DNA from: Azospirillum brasilense
GTDB lineage: Bacteria > Pseudomonadota > Alphaproteobacteria > Azospirillales > Azospirillaceae
Assembly: GCF_001315015.1 (NCBI RefSeq)
Contig: NZ_CP012914.1
Span: 2,476,501 to 2,540,500 of the forward strand
DNA length: 64,000 nucleotides
Direction: 5' to 3'
Part shown: piece after piece, positions 56,076 through 64,000 of the stretch
How the letters are laid out: each line of letters begins with the position of its first letter
Numbering within the stretch: the first letter of the stretch is position 1
Notes under the pieces: model-generated
The model's input: only the letters and a program-made list of their open reading frames with translations
Told to the model about the DNA's origin: nothing
Databases searched by the model: none
Position numbers and translations under genes: made by a program

Positions 56076-57641
56076 ATGACCGAGACCAATCGTCCCCGAC
56101 CCGTAGTGCTGTGCATCCTGGATGGCTGGGGCTACCGCGAGGAGCGCGAGGACAACGCCATCGCCCAGGGCAACACGCCCAACTGGGACCGCCTGTGGTC
56201 GTCGGAGCCGCGCGCCTTCCTGGAGGCCAGCGAGGAGGAGGTCGGGTTGCCCAAGGGCCAGATGGGCAACTCCGAGGTCGGTCACATGAATCTGGGCGCC
56301 GGCCGCGTCGTCCGCCAGGATCTGGTGATGATCGACCACGCCATCGTCGAGGGCGAACTGGAGCGCAACGCCGCGCTGAACGACCTCGCCAAGACGCTGC
56401 TGGCCTCGGGCGGTCGCTGCCACATCCTGGGCCTGCTGTCGCCGGGCGGCGTCCATTCGCACCAGGACCACATCGCGGCGCTGGCCGGCGTGCTGGCCCA
56501 TGAGGGCGTCCCGGTCGAGATCCACGCCTTCACCGATGGCCGCGACGTGCCGCCGCAGAGCGCCAAGGACCAGATGGCCGAGTTCATGGCCGACGTGCAC
56601 ACCCTGCCCGGCGTCAACGTCGCCACGGTCAGCGGGCGCTACTACGCCATGGACCGCGACAAGCGCTGGGACCGTGTCGCCAAGGCCTACGCCACCCTGG
56701 TGAGCGCCCAGGGCGAGACGGCCGCCGACCCGATCCAGGCGATCGAGCAAAGCTACGCCGCCGGCACCCACGACGAGTTCATCCTGCCGACCGTCATCGA
56801 CGGCTACACCGGCATGAAGGACGGCGACGCCATCCTGATGGCGAACTTCCGCGCCGACCGCGCCCGCGAGATCCTGGCCGCCTTCGTCGATCCGGCCTTC
56901 GACGGGTTCGAGCGCGCCTCGGTGCCGAAGCTGGCCGCCGCTGTCGGCATGGTCGAGTACTCGTCCACGCTCGCCAAGCTGATGACGACCATCTTTCCGC
57001 CGAAATCCTTGACCAAAGTGCTGGGCGAAGTGGTCAGCGAGGCCGGATTGACCCAGTTGCGCATCGCCGAGACGGAAAAGTACCCGCACGTCACCTTCTT
57101 CTTCAACGGAGGCGAGGAGCGCGTGTATCCGGGCGAGGACCGCATCCTGGTGCCGTCGCCGAAGGTCGCGACCTATGACCTCCAGCCGGAGATGTCCGCC
57201 GCCGAGGTGACCGACAAGGTCGTCGCCGCCGTGGACAGCGGGAAGTACGATCTGGTGGTCATCAACTACGCCAACCCCGACATGGTCGGCCACAGCGGCA
57301 TCCTGTCCGCCGCCATCAAGGCGGTCGAGGCGGTGGACGCCAGCCTGGGCCGGCTGGAGGCCGCCGTGCGCGCCCAGGGCGGCGTGATGCTGGTCACCGC
57401 CGACCACGGCAACTGCGAACTGATGAAGGATCCGCAGACCAACGGCCCGCACACCGCCCACACGCTGGACAAGGTGCCGCTGGTGCTGGTGAACGGCCCC
57501 GCCGGGGTGTCGGCGATCCGCAGCGGGCGTCTTGCCGACATCGCCCCGACGCTGCTCGACCTGATGAAGCTTCCGCAGCCGGCGGAGATGACCGGCAAGA
57601 GCCTGATCGACCGCGCCAGCGCGCGGGCCGCTGCGGAATAA
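56076..57641 (+). CDS. gpmI: 2,3-bisphosphoglycerate-independent phosphoglycerate mutase
   Basis: A 521-residue Mn-dependent glycolytic enzyme interconverting 3- and 2-phosphoglycerate. VLCILDGWGYRE and the phospho-Ser in KGQMGNSEVGHMNLGAGR belong to the phosphatase domain. The HSHQDH and FTDGRDVPP segments and the late metal site TADHGNCELM are seen. ATG 56064 is also in frame; 56076 has GAGG six bases upstream. A 137-base gap separates it from rlmH. Confidence 0.97.
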   Translation: MTETNRPRPVVLCILDGWGYREEREDNAIAQGNTPNWDRLWSSEPRAFLEASEEEVGLPKGQMGNSEVGHMNLGAGRVVRQDLVMIDHAIVEGELERNAALNDLAKTLLASGGRCHILGLLSPGGVHSHQDHIAALAGVLAHEGVPVEIHAFTDGRDVPPQSAKDQMAEFMADVHTLPGVNVATVSGRYYAMDRDKRWDRVAKAYATLVSAQGETAADPIQAIEQSYAAGTHDEFILPTVIDGYTGMKDGDAILMANFRADRAREILAAFVDPAFDGFERASVPKLAAAVGMVEYSSTLAKLMTTIFPPKSLTKVLGEVVSEAGLTQLRIAETEKYPHVTFFFNGGEERVYPGEDRILVPSPKVATYDLQPEMSAAEVTDKVVAAVDSGKYDLVVINYANPDMVGHSGILSAAIKAVEAVDASLGRLEAAVRAQGGVMLVTADHGNCELMKDPQTNGPHTAHTLDKVPLVLVNGPAGVSAIRSGRLADIAPTLLDLMKLPQPAEMTGKSLIDRASARAAAE

Positions 57642-57654
57642 GGCGGAACCGGGC

Positions 57655-59079
57655 ATGGGCGCAGGGCGCGATCATCCGGCGGGTGTTGCTCTGCTCCCCC
57701 TCCCCGTCTCCGTTCCGCAAGGTGCCGGGCGGAGACGGGCGCTTTCTTGGCGACCGGCCCTGCTGACCGTCGCCCTTCTCGTCATCTCCGCCGCCGCCGC
57801 AGCGCAGACCGAGTCCCCCGGCCAGACGCTGAAGCGGGTCGAGCAGGATCTCCAGACCGACAAGGCCCTGCAACGGCAACTCGACCGCCAGTCGCAGACG
57901 CTCCAGAAGGAATTGGACGAGTTGCGCGACCGGCTGGTCGGCCTCGCCGACCAGGAACGGGCGCAGGAGGACGAACTCGCTCATCTCGAAGAGTCCCTGA
58001 CCGCGCTGGAGACGCAGGAGCGCAACCAGGCCGAAAAGCTGGAGGGCGAGCGGCAGCAGATCGCCGCCTTGCTCGCCGCCCTGCAACGCGTCGCCCGCAT
58101 CCCCCCGGAAGCGGCGCTGGCCCGCCCGGACGGGCCGGTGGACACGCTGCGCTCCGCCCTGCTGCTACGCGACACGGTGCCGGCCCTGCGCGCCCGCGCC
58201 GACGCGCTGGCCCAGGCGCTGACCCGGCTGGCCGAGACGCGCGAGGCGCTGCAGGCCCAGCGCAGCCGCACCTACGCCGCCCGCCTCACCCTGATCGACC
58301 GCCAGAAAGAGATTGGCCAGCTCGTCGCTCGGCGCGAGGAGCTGTCGCGCCAGACCGAGGAGGAGCGGCAGCAGATTGCCCAGCGCACCGCCCGGCTGAC
58401 CGGTCAGGCCGCCGACCTGCGCCAGCTGATGGACCGCATCGAGGCCGAACGCCGCGCCGCCGCCGCCATGGCGGCCAAGCGCGAGGCCGAGCGGCTGGAG
58501 GCGGAGCGCCGCGAAGCCGAACGCCGCCTCGCCGAGCAGCGGGCCGCGGAGCAGAAGGCGGCCGAACAGAAGCTGGCGGAACAAAAGGCGGCGGAACAGC
58601 GGGCCGCCGAACAGAAACTCGCGGACCAGCGGGCTAGCGAACAGCGGGCCAGGGCCGAGACGGAAACCGCCCGCGCCGCGCCCAGCCCGCCCACCGGGGA
58701 ACGCCTGCCGGTGGGCGGCCGGGTGACCGTCCGCTACGGCGAGGCCGACCGCTACGGCGCGACCAGCCGGGGCGTCACCATCCAGGCCCGCGCCGGCTCG
58801 ACGGTGGTGTCGCCGCAGGCCGGAACGATCGTCTTCGCCGGGCCGTTCCGCGGCTATGGCCAAATCTTGATCGTGGAACACAGCCACGGATATCATAGTC
58901 TCATCGCTGGATTTGGCCGCATCGACACGGCCGTCGGACGGCGCGTGGCCACGGGGGAACCCATCGGCCTGATGCCCGCCGACGGGTCACCCGATCTTTA
59001 CTTCGAGCTTCGACGTCACGGACAGCCGATCAATCCACAGCGCGGTTTCGGCGCCCCGGAGGGGAAAGGACAAGGGTAG
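57655..59079 (+). CDS. EnvC-like murein hydrolase activator (coiled coil plus degenerate LytM)
   Basis: A 474-residue periplasmic protein. A hydrophobic signal (LLTVALLVISAAAAAQ) near residue 40 is followed by a long coiled coil (about 55-330) that includes repeats of AEQKA-AEQKL-type heptads (about 290-325). A C-terminal LytM/M23 fold (about 350-470) lacks the metal ligands: GEADRYGATSRG has no His where active enzymes have H-x-x-x-D, although HSHGYHSLIAGF is retained. This is how EnvC activates amidases without cleaving. It is followed immediately by ctpA. Confidence 0.88.
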   Translation: MGAGRDHPAGVALLPLPVSVPQGAGRRRALSWRPALLTVALLVISAAAAAQTESPGQTLKRVEQDLQTDKALQRQLDRQSQTLQKELDELRDRLVGLADQERAQEDELAHLEESLTALETQERNQAEKLEGERQQIAALLAALQRVARIPPEAALARPDGPVDTLRSALLLRDTVPALRARADALAQALTRLAETREALQAQRSRTYAARLTLIDRQKEIGQLVARREELSRQTEEERQQIAQRTARLTGQAADLRQLMDRIEAERRAAAAMAAKREAERLEAERREAERRLAEQRAAEQKAAEQKLAEQKAAEQRAAEQKLADQRASEQRARAETETARAAPSPPTGERLPVGGRVTVRYGEADRYGATSRGVTIQARAGSTVVSPQAGTIVFAGPFRGYGQILIVEHSHGYHSLIAGFGRIDTAVGRRVATGEPIGLMPADGSPDLYFELRRHGQPINPQRGFGAPEGKGQG

Positions 59080-60492
59080 ATGAGGATAGTCAAGCGTGCC
59101 GCCACCGCCGCGGCCCTGGTGTTTCTGGGGGCCGGCGTCGCCACCGTCACCGCGCAGGTGAACAGCACCGGCAACAGTTCCGAGACCTACCGCCAGCTCA
59201 ACCTGTTCGGCGACGTCTTCGAGCGCGTGCGCGCCGAGTATGTCGAGTCGACGACGGACGAGCAGCTGATCGAATCCGCCATCAACGGCATGCTCACCTC
59301 GCTCGACCCGCATTCCAGCTACCTGAACCGCAAGAGCTTCCAGGACATGCAGGTTCAGACCCGCGGCGAGTTCGGCGGGCTGGGCATCGAGGTGACGATG
59401 GAGAACGGCCTGATCAAGGTCGTGTCGCCCATCGACGAGACGCCGGCCTTCCGCGCCGGGCTGCAGCCGGGCGACCTGATCATCCAGCTCAACGGCGAGG
59501 CGGTGATGGGCCTGTCGCTGAACGAGGCGGTGGAGAAGATGCGCGGCCCGGTGGGCAGCGACATCAAGGTCACCGTGCGCCGCGGCGAGGCCGGCGAGCC
59601 GTTCGAGGTCACGCTGACCCGCGCCGTCATCAAGGTGCAGTCGGTCCGCTACCGCACCGAGGGCGACATCGGCTACGTCCGCATCACCAGCTTCAACGAG
59701 CAGACGCAGCAAGGGCTGGAGAAGGCCATCGCCTCGATCCAGCAGCAGCTCGGCGACAAGCTGAAGGGTTACGTCCTCGACCTGCGCAACAACCCCGGCG
59801 GCCTGCTCGACCAGGCGGTCTCGGTCTCCGACACCTTCCTGGAGAAGGGCGAAATCGTCTCCACCCGCGGCCGCAAGGCCGAGGAGGGCACGCGCTACAA
59901 CGCCAAGCCCGGCGACCTCGCCAAGGGCCTGCCGATCGTGGTGCTGGTCAACGGCGGCTCGGCCTCGGCATCGGAGATCGTCGCCGGCGCGCTGCAGGAC
60001 CACAAGCGGGCGCTCGTCCTCGGCACCCAGTCCTTCGGCAAGGGCTCGGTCCAGACGATCATCCCGCTGCCCGGCCACGGCGCCATGCGCCTGACCACGG
60101 CGCGCTACTACACGCCGTCGGGCAAGTCGATCCAGGCGCTGGGCATCACCCCGGACATCGAGGTGCACCCGGCCCGCGTCGAGGAGACCGACCAGGGTCT
60201 GATCCGCCGCCGCGAGAGCGACCTGCGCGGCGCGCTGCGCAACCCGGACGCCCCCCGCCCGGCCACCACCCAGCCGGCCCCGGCGCCGGGCGCCAGCAAC
60301 GCACCGGCTCCGGGTGCGGCTCCGGGCGCGGCCCCTGGTGCTACCCCGGCTCCCGCCAATGGCAACGCCCCGGCGGCACCGTCCGCGGAGAATGGGGAGG
60401 GTGCGCCCAACCAGCCGCCCTTCGACTACCAGCTGGCCCGCGCGCTCGACCTGCTGCGGGGCGTCGCCCTGTTCCAGGCCCGCGCGCACTGA
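59080..60492 (+). CDS. ctpA: Carboxy-terminal processing protease (S41)
   Basis: A 470-residue periplasmic protease. A signal or membrane segment (ATAAALVFLGAGVATVTA), an N-terminal helical region, a PDZ domain (about 90-175, GGLGIEVTMENGLIKVVSP) and the S41 protease follow. The catalytic Ser is in NGGSASASEIVAGAL and the Lys in GTQSFGKGSVQT. The C-terminus is a Pro/Ala-rich stretch (about 390-440). It begins directly after the envC stop and probably shares its transcript; such proteases often regulate cell-wall hydrolases. Confidence 0.96.
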   Translation: MRIVKRAATAAALVFLGAGVATVTAQVNSTGNSSETYRQLNLFGDVFERVRAEYVESTTDEQLIESAINGMLTSLDPHSSYLNRKSFQDMQVQTRGEFGGLGIEVTMENGLIKVVSPIDETPAFRAGLQPGDLIIQLNGEAVMGLSLNEAVEKMRGPVGSDIKVTVRRGEAGEPFEVTLTRAVIKVQSVRYRTEGDIGYVRITSFNEQTQQGLEKAIASIQQQLGDKLKGYVLDLRNNPGGLLDQAVSVSDTFLEKGEIVSTRGRKAEEGTRYNAKPGDLAKGLPIVVLVNGGSASASEIVAGALQDHKRALVLGTQSFGKGSVQTIIPLPGHGAMRLTTARYYTPSGKSIQALGITPDIEVHPARVEETDQGLIRRRESDLRGALRNPDAPRPATTQPAPAPGASNAPAPGAAPGAAPGATPAPANGNAPAAPSAENGEGAPNQPPFDYQLARALDLLRGVALFQARAH

Positions 60493-60509
60493 GGGGAGGG
60501 AACGGGTCC

Positions 60510-61751
60510 GTGAACGCTGCCGCCCTTCTGGGCCGCCTGAAGCCCGCGAAACGGGAACGTTCCGGACCCGGCCTGCTGGCCCGCCTCCGACGCCGGAAGG
60601 GCGGCGATTCCGACGACGCTCCGCGCGCCCGCAAGGAGCGACGCCCCCTCTCGCCGCTCACCAGGAGGCTGCTCGGCGCCTACGCCGCGCTGGCCCTCGG
60701 GCTGGGCGGGCTGGCCGGCTGGCTGGCGATGAACGCGACCCACACCACCGAGGCGTGGCAGGCCGCCATTCCCAGCGTCGAAGTGGCGGTGAAGGGCGCG
60801 CAAGCGCCAACACCGCCAGCGGCACCGCCCGCCGCGGCGACGGTTCCCGCCCAACCGGCTCCGCCTGCGGCCTCCCCGGCGGCACCTCCGCCGCCCGTCG
60901 TCGCGGTTCCCCCGCCGCCGCTCGCCGTGGCCGTGAACGAGCCGGTCACCCTGACACCGGCGCCGGTCCCTGGACTGGTCGAGGATTCGCGCAACGGCCC
61001 GCTGCCGCGCATCGCCGAAGACGGGCGCAAGCCCTGGCAGGTCTACGCCCGCCCCTTCCCCGCCGCCGACCGCCGGCCGCGCATCGCCATCGTGCTGGCC
61101 GAGATGGGCATCTCCGGCGTGACCACCGGCAACGCCCTGCAGAAGCTGCCGCCGACGATCACGCTGGCCTTCGTCCCCTACGCCGACCGGCTGGACAACT
61201 GGGTCGAGCGCGCCCGCGGCAAAGGGCACGAGGTGATGCTCTCCATCCCCATGGAGCCGCAGGACTACCCGCGCAACGATCCCGGCCCCAACGCCCTGCT
61301 GAGCATGCTGCCGCCCGAGCGCAACATGGAGCGGCTGGAATGGTCGCTGGGCAAGGCGGTCGGCTATGTCGGCATCACCAGCACCACGGGCAGCAAATTC
61401 ACCACCAACCCCGACGCGGTGAACCCGGTCATCGCGGCGATGAAGGCGCGCGGCCTGATGGTCCTGGACGCCCGCGCCAACCCGCGCAGCGTCGCCGGAA
61501 CCCTGGCGGGGCAAGCCGGCGTGCCGCGGGCCTTCGCCGACCGGGTGATCGACCGCGACCTGTCGCGCGGCGCCATCGACGACCAGCTTGCCGAGCTGGA
61601 GGCCATCGCCAAGGCCAACGGGGCCGCGGTGGGCATCGGCGCGCCCTACCCCAGCACCATCGAACGGATCAACCTGTGGCTCACCGGGCTGGCTGATCGC
61701 GGCATCGCCATCGTGCCGGTCTCCGCCGTGGCCAACATGCAGAAGCAATAA
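60510..61751 (+). CDS. Divergent polysaccharide deacetylase (YibQ-like)
   Basis: A 413-residue envelope protein. A basic N-terminus and one membrane anchor (about 52-74, LGAYAALALGLGGLAGWLA) precede a Pro/Ala linker (about 95-155) and the DUF610/YibQ deacetylase-like domain (RIAIVLAEMGISGVTTGNAL, HEVMLSIPMEPQDYPRNDPGP, ITSTTGSKFTTNP, IDRDLSRGAIDDQLAELE). It is the usual companion of envC and ctpA. The start is GTG 60510 with GAGGGGAGGG upstream. Catalytic competence is uncertain, as for the family. Confidence 0.93.
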   Translation: MNAAALLGRLKPAKRERSGPGLLARLRRRKGGDSDDAPRARKERRPLSPLTRRLLGAYAALALGLGGLAGWLAMNATHTTEAWQAAIPSVEVAVKGAQAPTPPAAPPAAATVPAQPAPPAASPAAPPPPVVAVPPPPLAVAVNEPVTLTPAPVPGLVEDSRNGPLPRIAEDGRKPWQVYARPFPAADRRPRIAIVLAEMGISGVTTGNALQKLPPTITLAFVPYADRLDNWVERARGKGHEVMLSIPMEPQDYPRNDPGPNALLSMLPPERNMERLEWSLGKAVGYVGITSTTGSKFTTNPDAVNPVIAAMKARGLMVLDARANPRSVAGTLAGQAGVPRAFADRVIDRDLSRGAIDDQLAELEAIAKANGAAVGIGAPYPSTIERINLWLTGLADRGIAIVPVSAVANMQKQ

Positions 61752-61756
61752 AGCGC

Positions 61757-62254
61757 ATGAGCAAGAAGCCCATCGACCGCGAGTCCCTCCCCTACCGCCC
61801 CTGCGTGGGGGTGATGCTGCTGAACGACCGCGGACAGGTCTTCGTGGCCCGGCGCTGCGACAGCAAGGATGCCTGGCAGATGCCCCAGGGCGGGATCGAC
61901 GAGGGCGAGGGCGTGCATGAGGCCGCCCTGCGCGAGCTGAAGGAGGAGATCGGCACCGACAAGGCCGAGATCCTCGGCGAGACGGTGGAAAAGCTGCGCT
62001 ACGACCTGCCCGACCATCTGCTGGGCAAGGTCTGGAAGGGCCGCTGGCGCGGTCAGGAGCAGGTCTGGCTGGCCGCCCGCTTCACCGGCGCGGACAGTGA
62101 CATCGACCTCGCCACCGAGCATCCGGAATTCGACGCCTGGACATGGGTCGACGCCGACGATCTGCCCGGCCTGATCGTGCCCTTCAAGCGCCCGGTCTAC
62201 GAGTCGGTGCTGGCGGAGTTCGCCTCGGTCATTGCGACGCTGCGGCGGGGATGA
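61757..62254 (+). CDS. rppH: RNA pyrophosphohydrolase
   Basis: A 165-residue Nudix hydrolase that removes pyrophosphate from the 5' end of mRNA and starts decay. The Nudix box runs from GGIDEGEGVHEAALRELKEE to IG, preceded by DAWQMPQ. YRPCVGVMLLNDRGQVFVARR and the terminal VPFKRPVYESVLAEF are RppH-type. It starts 5 bases after the YibQ stop. Cytoplasmic. Confidence 0.95.
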   Translation: MSKKPIDRESLPYRPCVGVMLLNDRGQVFVARRCDSKDAWQMPQGGIDEGEGVHEAALRELKEEIGTDKAEILGETVEKLRYDLPDHLLGKVWKGRWRGQEQVWLAARFTGADSDIDLATEHPEFDAWTWVDADDLPGLIVPFKRPVYESVLAEFASVIATLRRG

Positions 62255-62276
62255 CCCCCGCCGCGTCCCGTCCTGT

Positions 62277-63095
62277 TCAGGCGACCTTGGCCAGCCGCTT
62301 GGCGCGGCTTTCGATCAGCCACCAGGCGCCACGCGCGGCGACGCTGTAGAAGCGGGTGTGCGGCTTCAGCCCGCAGGCCTTGAAGACCATCGCCACCGCG
62401 CGGTCGACATGCTTGGGCCGGTAGCGGCCGTAGGCGCGGCGCATGTAGGCTTGGTTGTAGGTCTTGTGCGCGTAGGGCTCGCCCTCCGGCGCGTTGGCCG
62501 CGTAGTAGGCGTAGGCCAGCTCGTCGTCCTCCGACTCGCCGATGCGCGACAGCGCCACCTTGAGACGCTGGAACTTGTTGAGCTGCTCCAGCTCCAGATA
62601 CTTCTTCGTGTAGGTGTAGAAGAGCTTGAAGTGGCGCAGCTCGTCGGCGGCGATGTTCTTGCAGATCAGCTTGAGGACCGGCTCGTCCGTCGAGTCGCCG
62701 ATGGCCGCGTAGTAGCTGCTGGTGCCGGTCTCGACCATGCAGCGGGCGATCATCTCGCCGGTCCGCGAGCCGCGGACCGAGGCGGCGAGGTCGATCGGCA
62801 CCTTGTAGCCGGCGCGGAAGCGCTCGACGGCCCGGTCGAAGTTGAAGGTCGGATCGACCAGCTCCGCCCATTTGCCGAGCGCGCGGCCGTGCTGGACCTC
62901 CTCGACCGCCCAGCCGTGCGCGACCTCCTGGAACTCGGGATCGTCGTGGAAGACGTTGCAGAGATAGGCCGTGTAGTCGTCGGCGTTGAACTCCACCAGG
63001 GCCGCCGCCTTGATGAGCGGAACGAGATCGGGATCGACCTTGCTGTGGTCCAGTTGATCCCAGGGAAGCTCTTCGTATTTCCAGTGCAACGCCAC
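62277..63095 (-). CDS. Ferritin-like diiron protein
   Basis: A 272-residue protein of the ferritin-like/rubrerythrin superfamily with two ExxH iron-binding segments, EVQHGRALG and DELRHFKLF, plus upstream Glu in ALVEFNADDY and ETGTSSYYA. The pattern resembles diiron oxygenase-like proteins; the C-terminal third (about 205-272) is basic and helical. The start is GTG 63095 with GGGAGTGGAG upstream; the frame is longer but lacks similarity. The end is 22 bases from the convergent rppH stop. Substrate unknown. Confidence 0.72.
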   Translation of the reverse strand: MALHWKYEELPWDQLDHSKVDPDLVPLIKAAALVEFNADDYTAYLCNVFHDDPEFQEVAHGWAVEEVQHGRALGKWAELVDPTFNFDRAVERFRAGYKVPIDLAASVRGSRTGEMIARCMVETGTSSYYAAIGDSTDEPVLKLICKNIAADELRHFKLFYTYTKKYLELEQLNKFQRLKVALSRIGESEDDELAYAYYAANAPEGEPYAHKTYNQAYMRRAYGRYRPKHVDRAVAMVFKACGLKPHTRFYSVAARGAWWLIESRAKRLAKVA

Positions 63096-63160
63096 ACTCC
63101 ACTCCCGCTGCGGCCGCCGTTCCGGGCCGGTTGTTCCACGCTCTGACGGAGAATAGGACG

Positions 63161-63200
63161 ATAAAAACAAAAACGCCTCGACGGACGGGCCGGGAGGCGT
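63161..63200 (-). terminator. Rho-independent terminator downstream of atpC
   Basis: On the minus strand ACGCCTC (63200-63194) pairs with GAGGCGT (63179-63173) around 14 bases and runs into TTTTGTTTTTAT. A further GC hairpin (63256-63283) lies nearer atpC. Confidence 0.85.
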
Positions 63201-63291
63201 TCGATCCCTTGCGGGATACTATGTATGGCTGCGAAGGCGCAATGCAACGGAAACGGCCCAGCCGGCGGTCGCCGCCGGGCCGACCCCGGTG

Positions 63292-63705
63292 TCAGTGCGT
63301 GGTCGCGCCGGTCGCGTCGAGCTTGGCGCGGGCGATGGCGATCTTCGCCTCCACGCGGGCCTTCTCGTCGTCGGACTTGGCGTCTTCCAGATCCTCGCCC
63401 AGGTCGCGGATCTGCTGCTCGACCTTGGCGCGGTCGATCTCGGCGACCGCGATGGCCTCCTCGGCCAGGACGGTGCAGCGGGTCTCGGTCACCTCGGCGA
63501 ATCCGCCGGCGACGAACACCCGGTCGACCACGCGGTCGGCCTCGTAGACGTCGATCACGCCCGGACGGACGGTCGAAATCATCGGCGAGTGGCCGGCGAG
63601 GACGCCGAAGTCACCTTCCGAACCCGGCACCACGACCATGTCGACGGGCTGCGAGGTCAGCAGCTTCTCCGGAGAGACCAGCTCGAATTCGACTTTATCG
63701 GCCAT
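63292..63705 (-). CDS. atpC: ATP synthase F1 epsilon subunit
   Basis: A 137-residue epsilon subunit. The N-terminal beta domain (FELVSPEKLLTSQPVDMVVVPGSEGDFGVLAGHSP) and a C-terminal helical part (about 85-130) regulate F1. It is the last gene of the F1 operon, after atpD with a 90-base gap holding part of a palindromic repeat (63731-63765). It sits on the membrane-bound enzyme's cytoplasmic side. Confidence 0.97.
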   Translation of the reverse strand: MADKVEFELVSPEKLLTSQPVDMVVVPGSEGDFGVLAGHSPMISTVRPGVIDVYEADRVVDRVFVAGGFAEVTETRCTVLAEEAIAVAEIDRAKVEQQIRDLGEDLEDAKSDDEKARVEAKIAIARAKLDATGATTH

Positions 63706-63730
63706 GGGTTTCCTGGTGCCTCTTCATAAG

Positions 63731-63765
63731 AACCCCCTCCCCCGCGCGGGCGGAGGAGAGGGTTA
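63731..63765. repeat. Partial GC-rich palindromic repeat in the atpD-atpC gap
   Basis: ACCCCCTCCCCCGCGCGGGCGGAGGAGAGGGTT carries CCCTCCCC and GGAGAGGGTTAG segments like the ends of the larger dispersed repeat. It may be a decayed copy. No other signal is seen in the gap. Confidence 0.5.
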
Positions 63766-63795
63766 GCCTCGTTACCGAACCTCAGCCGACCTTGA

Positions 63796-64000
63796 TCAGG
63801 CGGCTTCGGCGGCCAGCTTCTTCGCCTTGGCGATGGCTTCGTCGATGGTGCCGACCATGTAGAAGGCCGCTTCCGGCAGGTGGTCGTAGTCGCCGTTCAC
63901 GATGCCCTTGAAGCCCTTGATGGTGTCTTCCAGGCTGACGAGCACGCCCGGGGTGCCGGTGAACACCTCGGCGACGTGGAACGGCTGCGACAGGAAGCGC
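63796..64000 (-). CDS. atpD: ATP synthase F1 beta subunit, 3' end
   Basis: The last 67 codons are present, running off the window edge. The reading is [20 protein letters not shown]...[25 protein letters not shown], the conserved beta-subunit C-terminus. The catalytic P-loop is outside the window. The order atpD-atpC is standard. Confidence 0.95.
   Translation of the reverse strand, partial: RFLSQPFHVAEVFTGTPGVLVSLEDTIKGFKGIVNGDYDHLPEAAFYMVGTIDEAIAKAKKLAAEAA

Overview
The window is high-GC alphaproteobacterial chromosome, almost certainly Azospirillum and very close to A. brasilense. The strongest pointer is ipdC (19902-21539): its 545-residue product agrees closely with what I remember of the A. 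brasilense indole-3-pyruvate decarboxylase, and the auxin-responsive inverted repeat described for that gene lies intact upstream. A cowN gene, which protects nitrogenase from CO, fits a nitrogen fixer. Family assignments come from reading motifs and from memory of the families; no database search was run.

Layout. 1-3826: the end of purQ, then purL, a bolA-like gene, the monothiol glutaredoxin grxD and a secreted hypothetical. 3927-6909: rarD, then a divergent tetR/nemA pair around two palindromes. 7416-12179 (all minus): rpsD, a CO-response group (cowN, a 70-residue protein, rcoM), trmJ and cimA. 12507-16895: a receiver protein with a CHASE histidine kinase, a VUT-family transporter and an acyltransferase. 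16900-22711: cysS and gltX, then divergent ipdC, an Ntn-hydrolase-like protein and a small membrane protein. 22823-35222: nadE, an FAD-Rieske oxidoreductase, several unknowns, a serine hydrolase, a GT2/GT39 lipid-glycosylation pair, a chemoreceptor and an HExxH protein.

35274-44967 is a branched-chain-type ABC transporter. Its binding protein and first permease are separated from livM-livG-livF by 4.3 kb holding a long palindromic repeat, queC and two tandem degenerate GGDEF/EAL-like genes. An alpha/beta hydrolase is fused translationally to the 3' end of the cluster. 45037-45126 is tRNA-Ser(CGA).

45336-62254 is a conserved housekeeping run: rplU, rpmA, obgE, proB, a HAD phosphatase, proA, nadD, rsfS, rlmH, gpmI, envC-like, ctpA, a YibQ-like protein and rppH. 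Between proB and proA it carries an accessory block (48473-52804) that includes a locally AT-richer segment with a GH108-like muramidase candidate and a Cys-containing secreted protein. The window ends with a ferritin-like protein, atpC and the 3' end of atpD on the minus strand.

The most interesting parts are the rcoM / 70-residue ORF / cowN group with a candidate CO-activated promoter, the interrupted liv locus with its palindrome and tandem degenerate c-di-GMP-type genes, the GH108/secreted-protein pair, and dispersed GC-rich palindromic repeats, one copy of which appears to supply the ribosome binding site of nadD.
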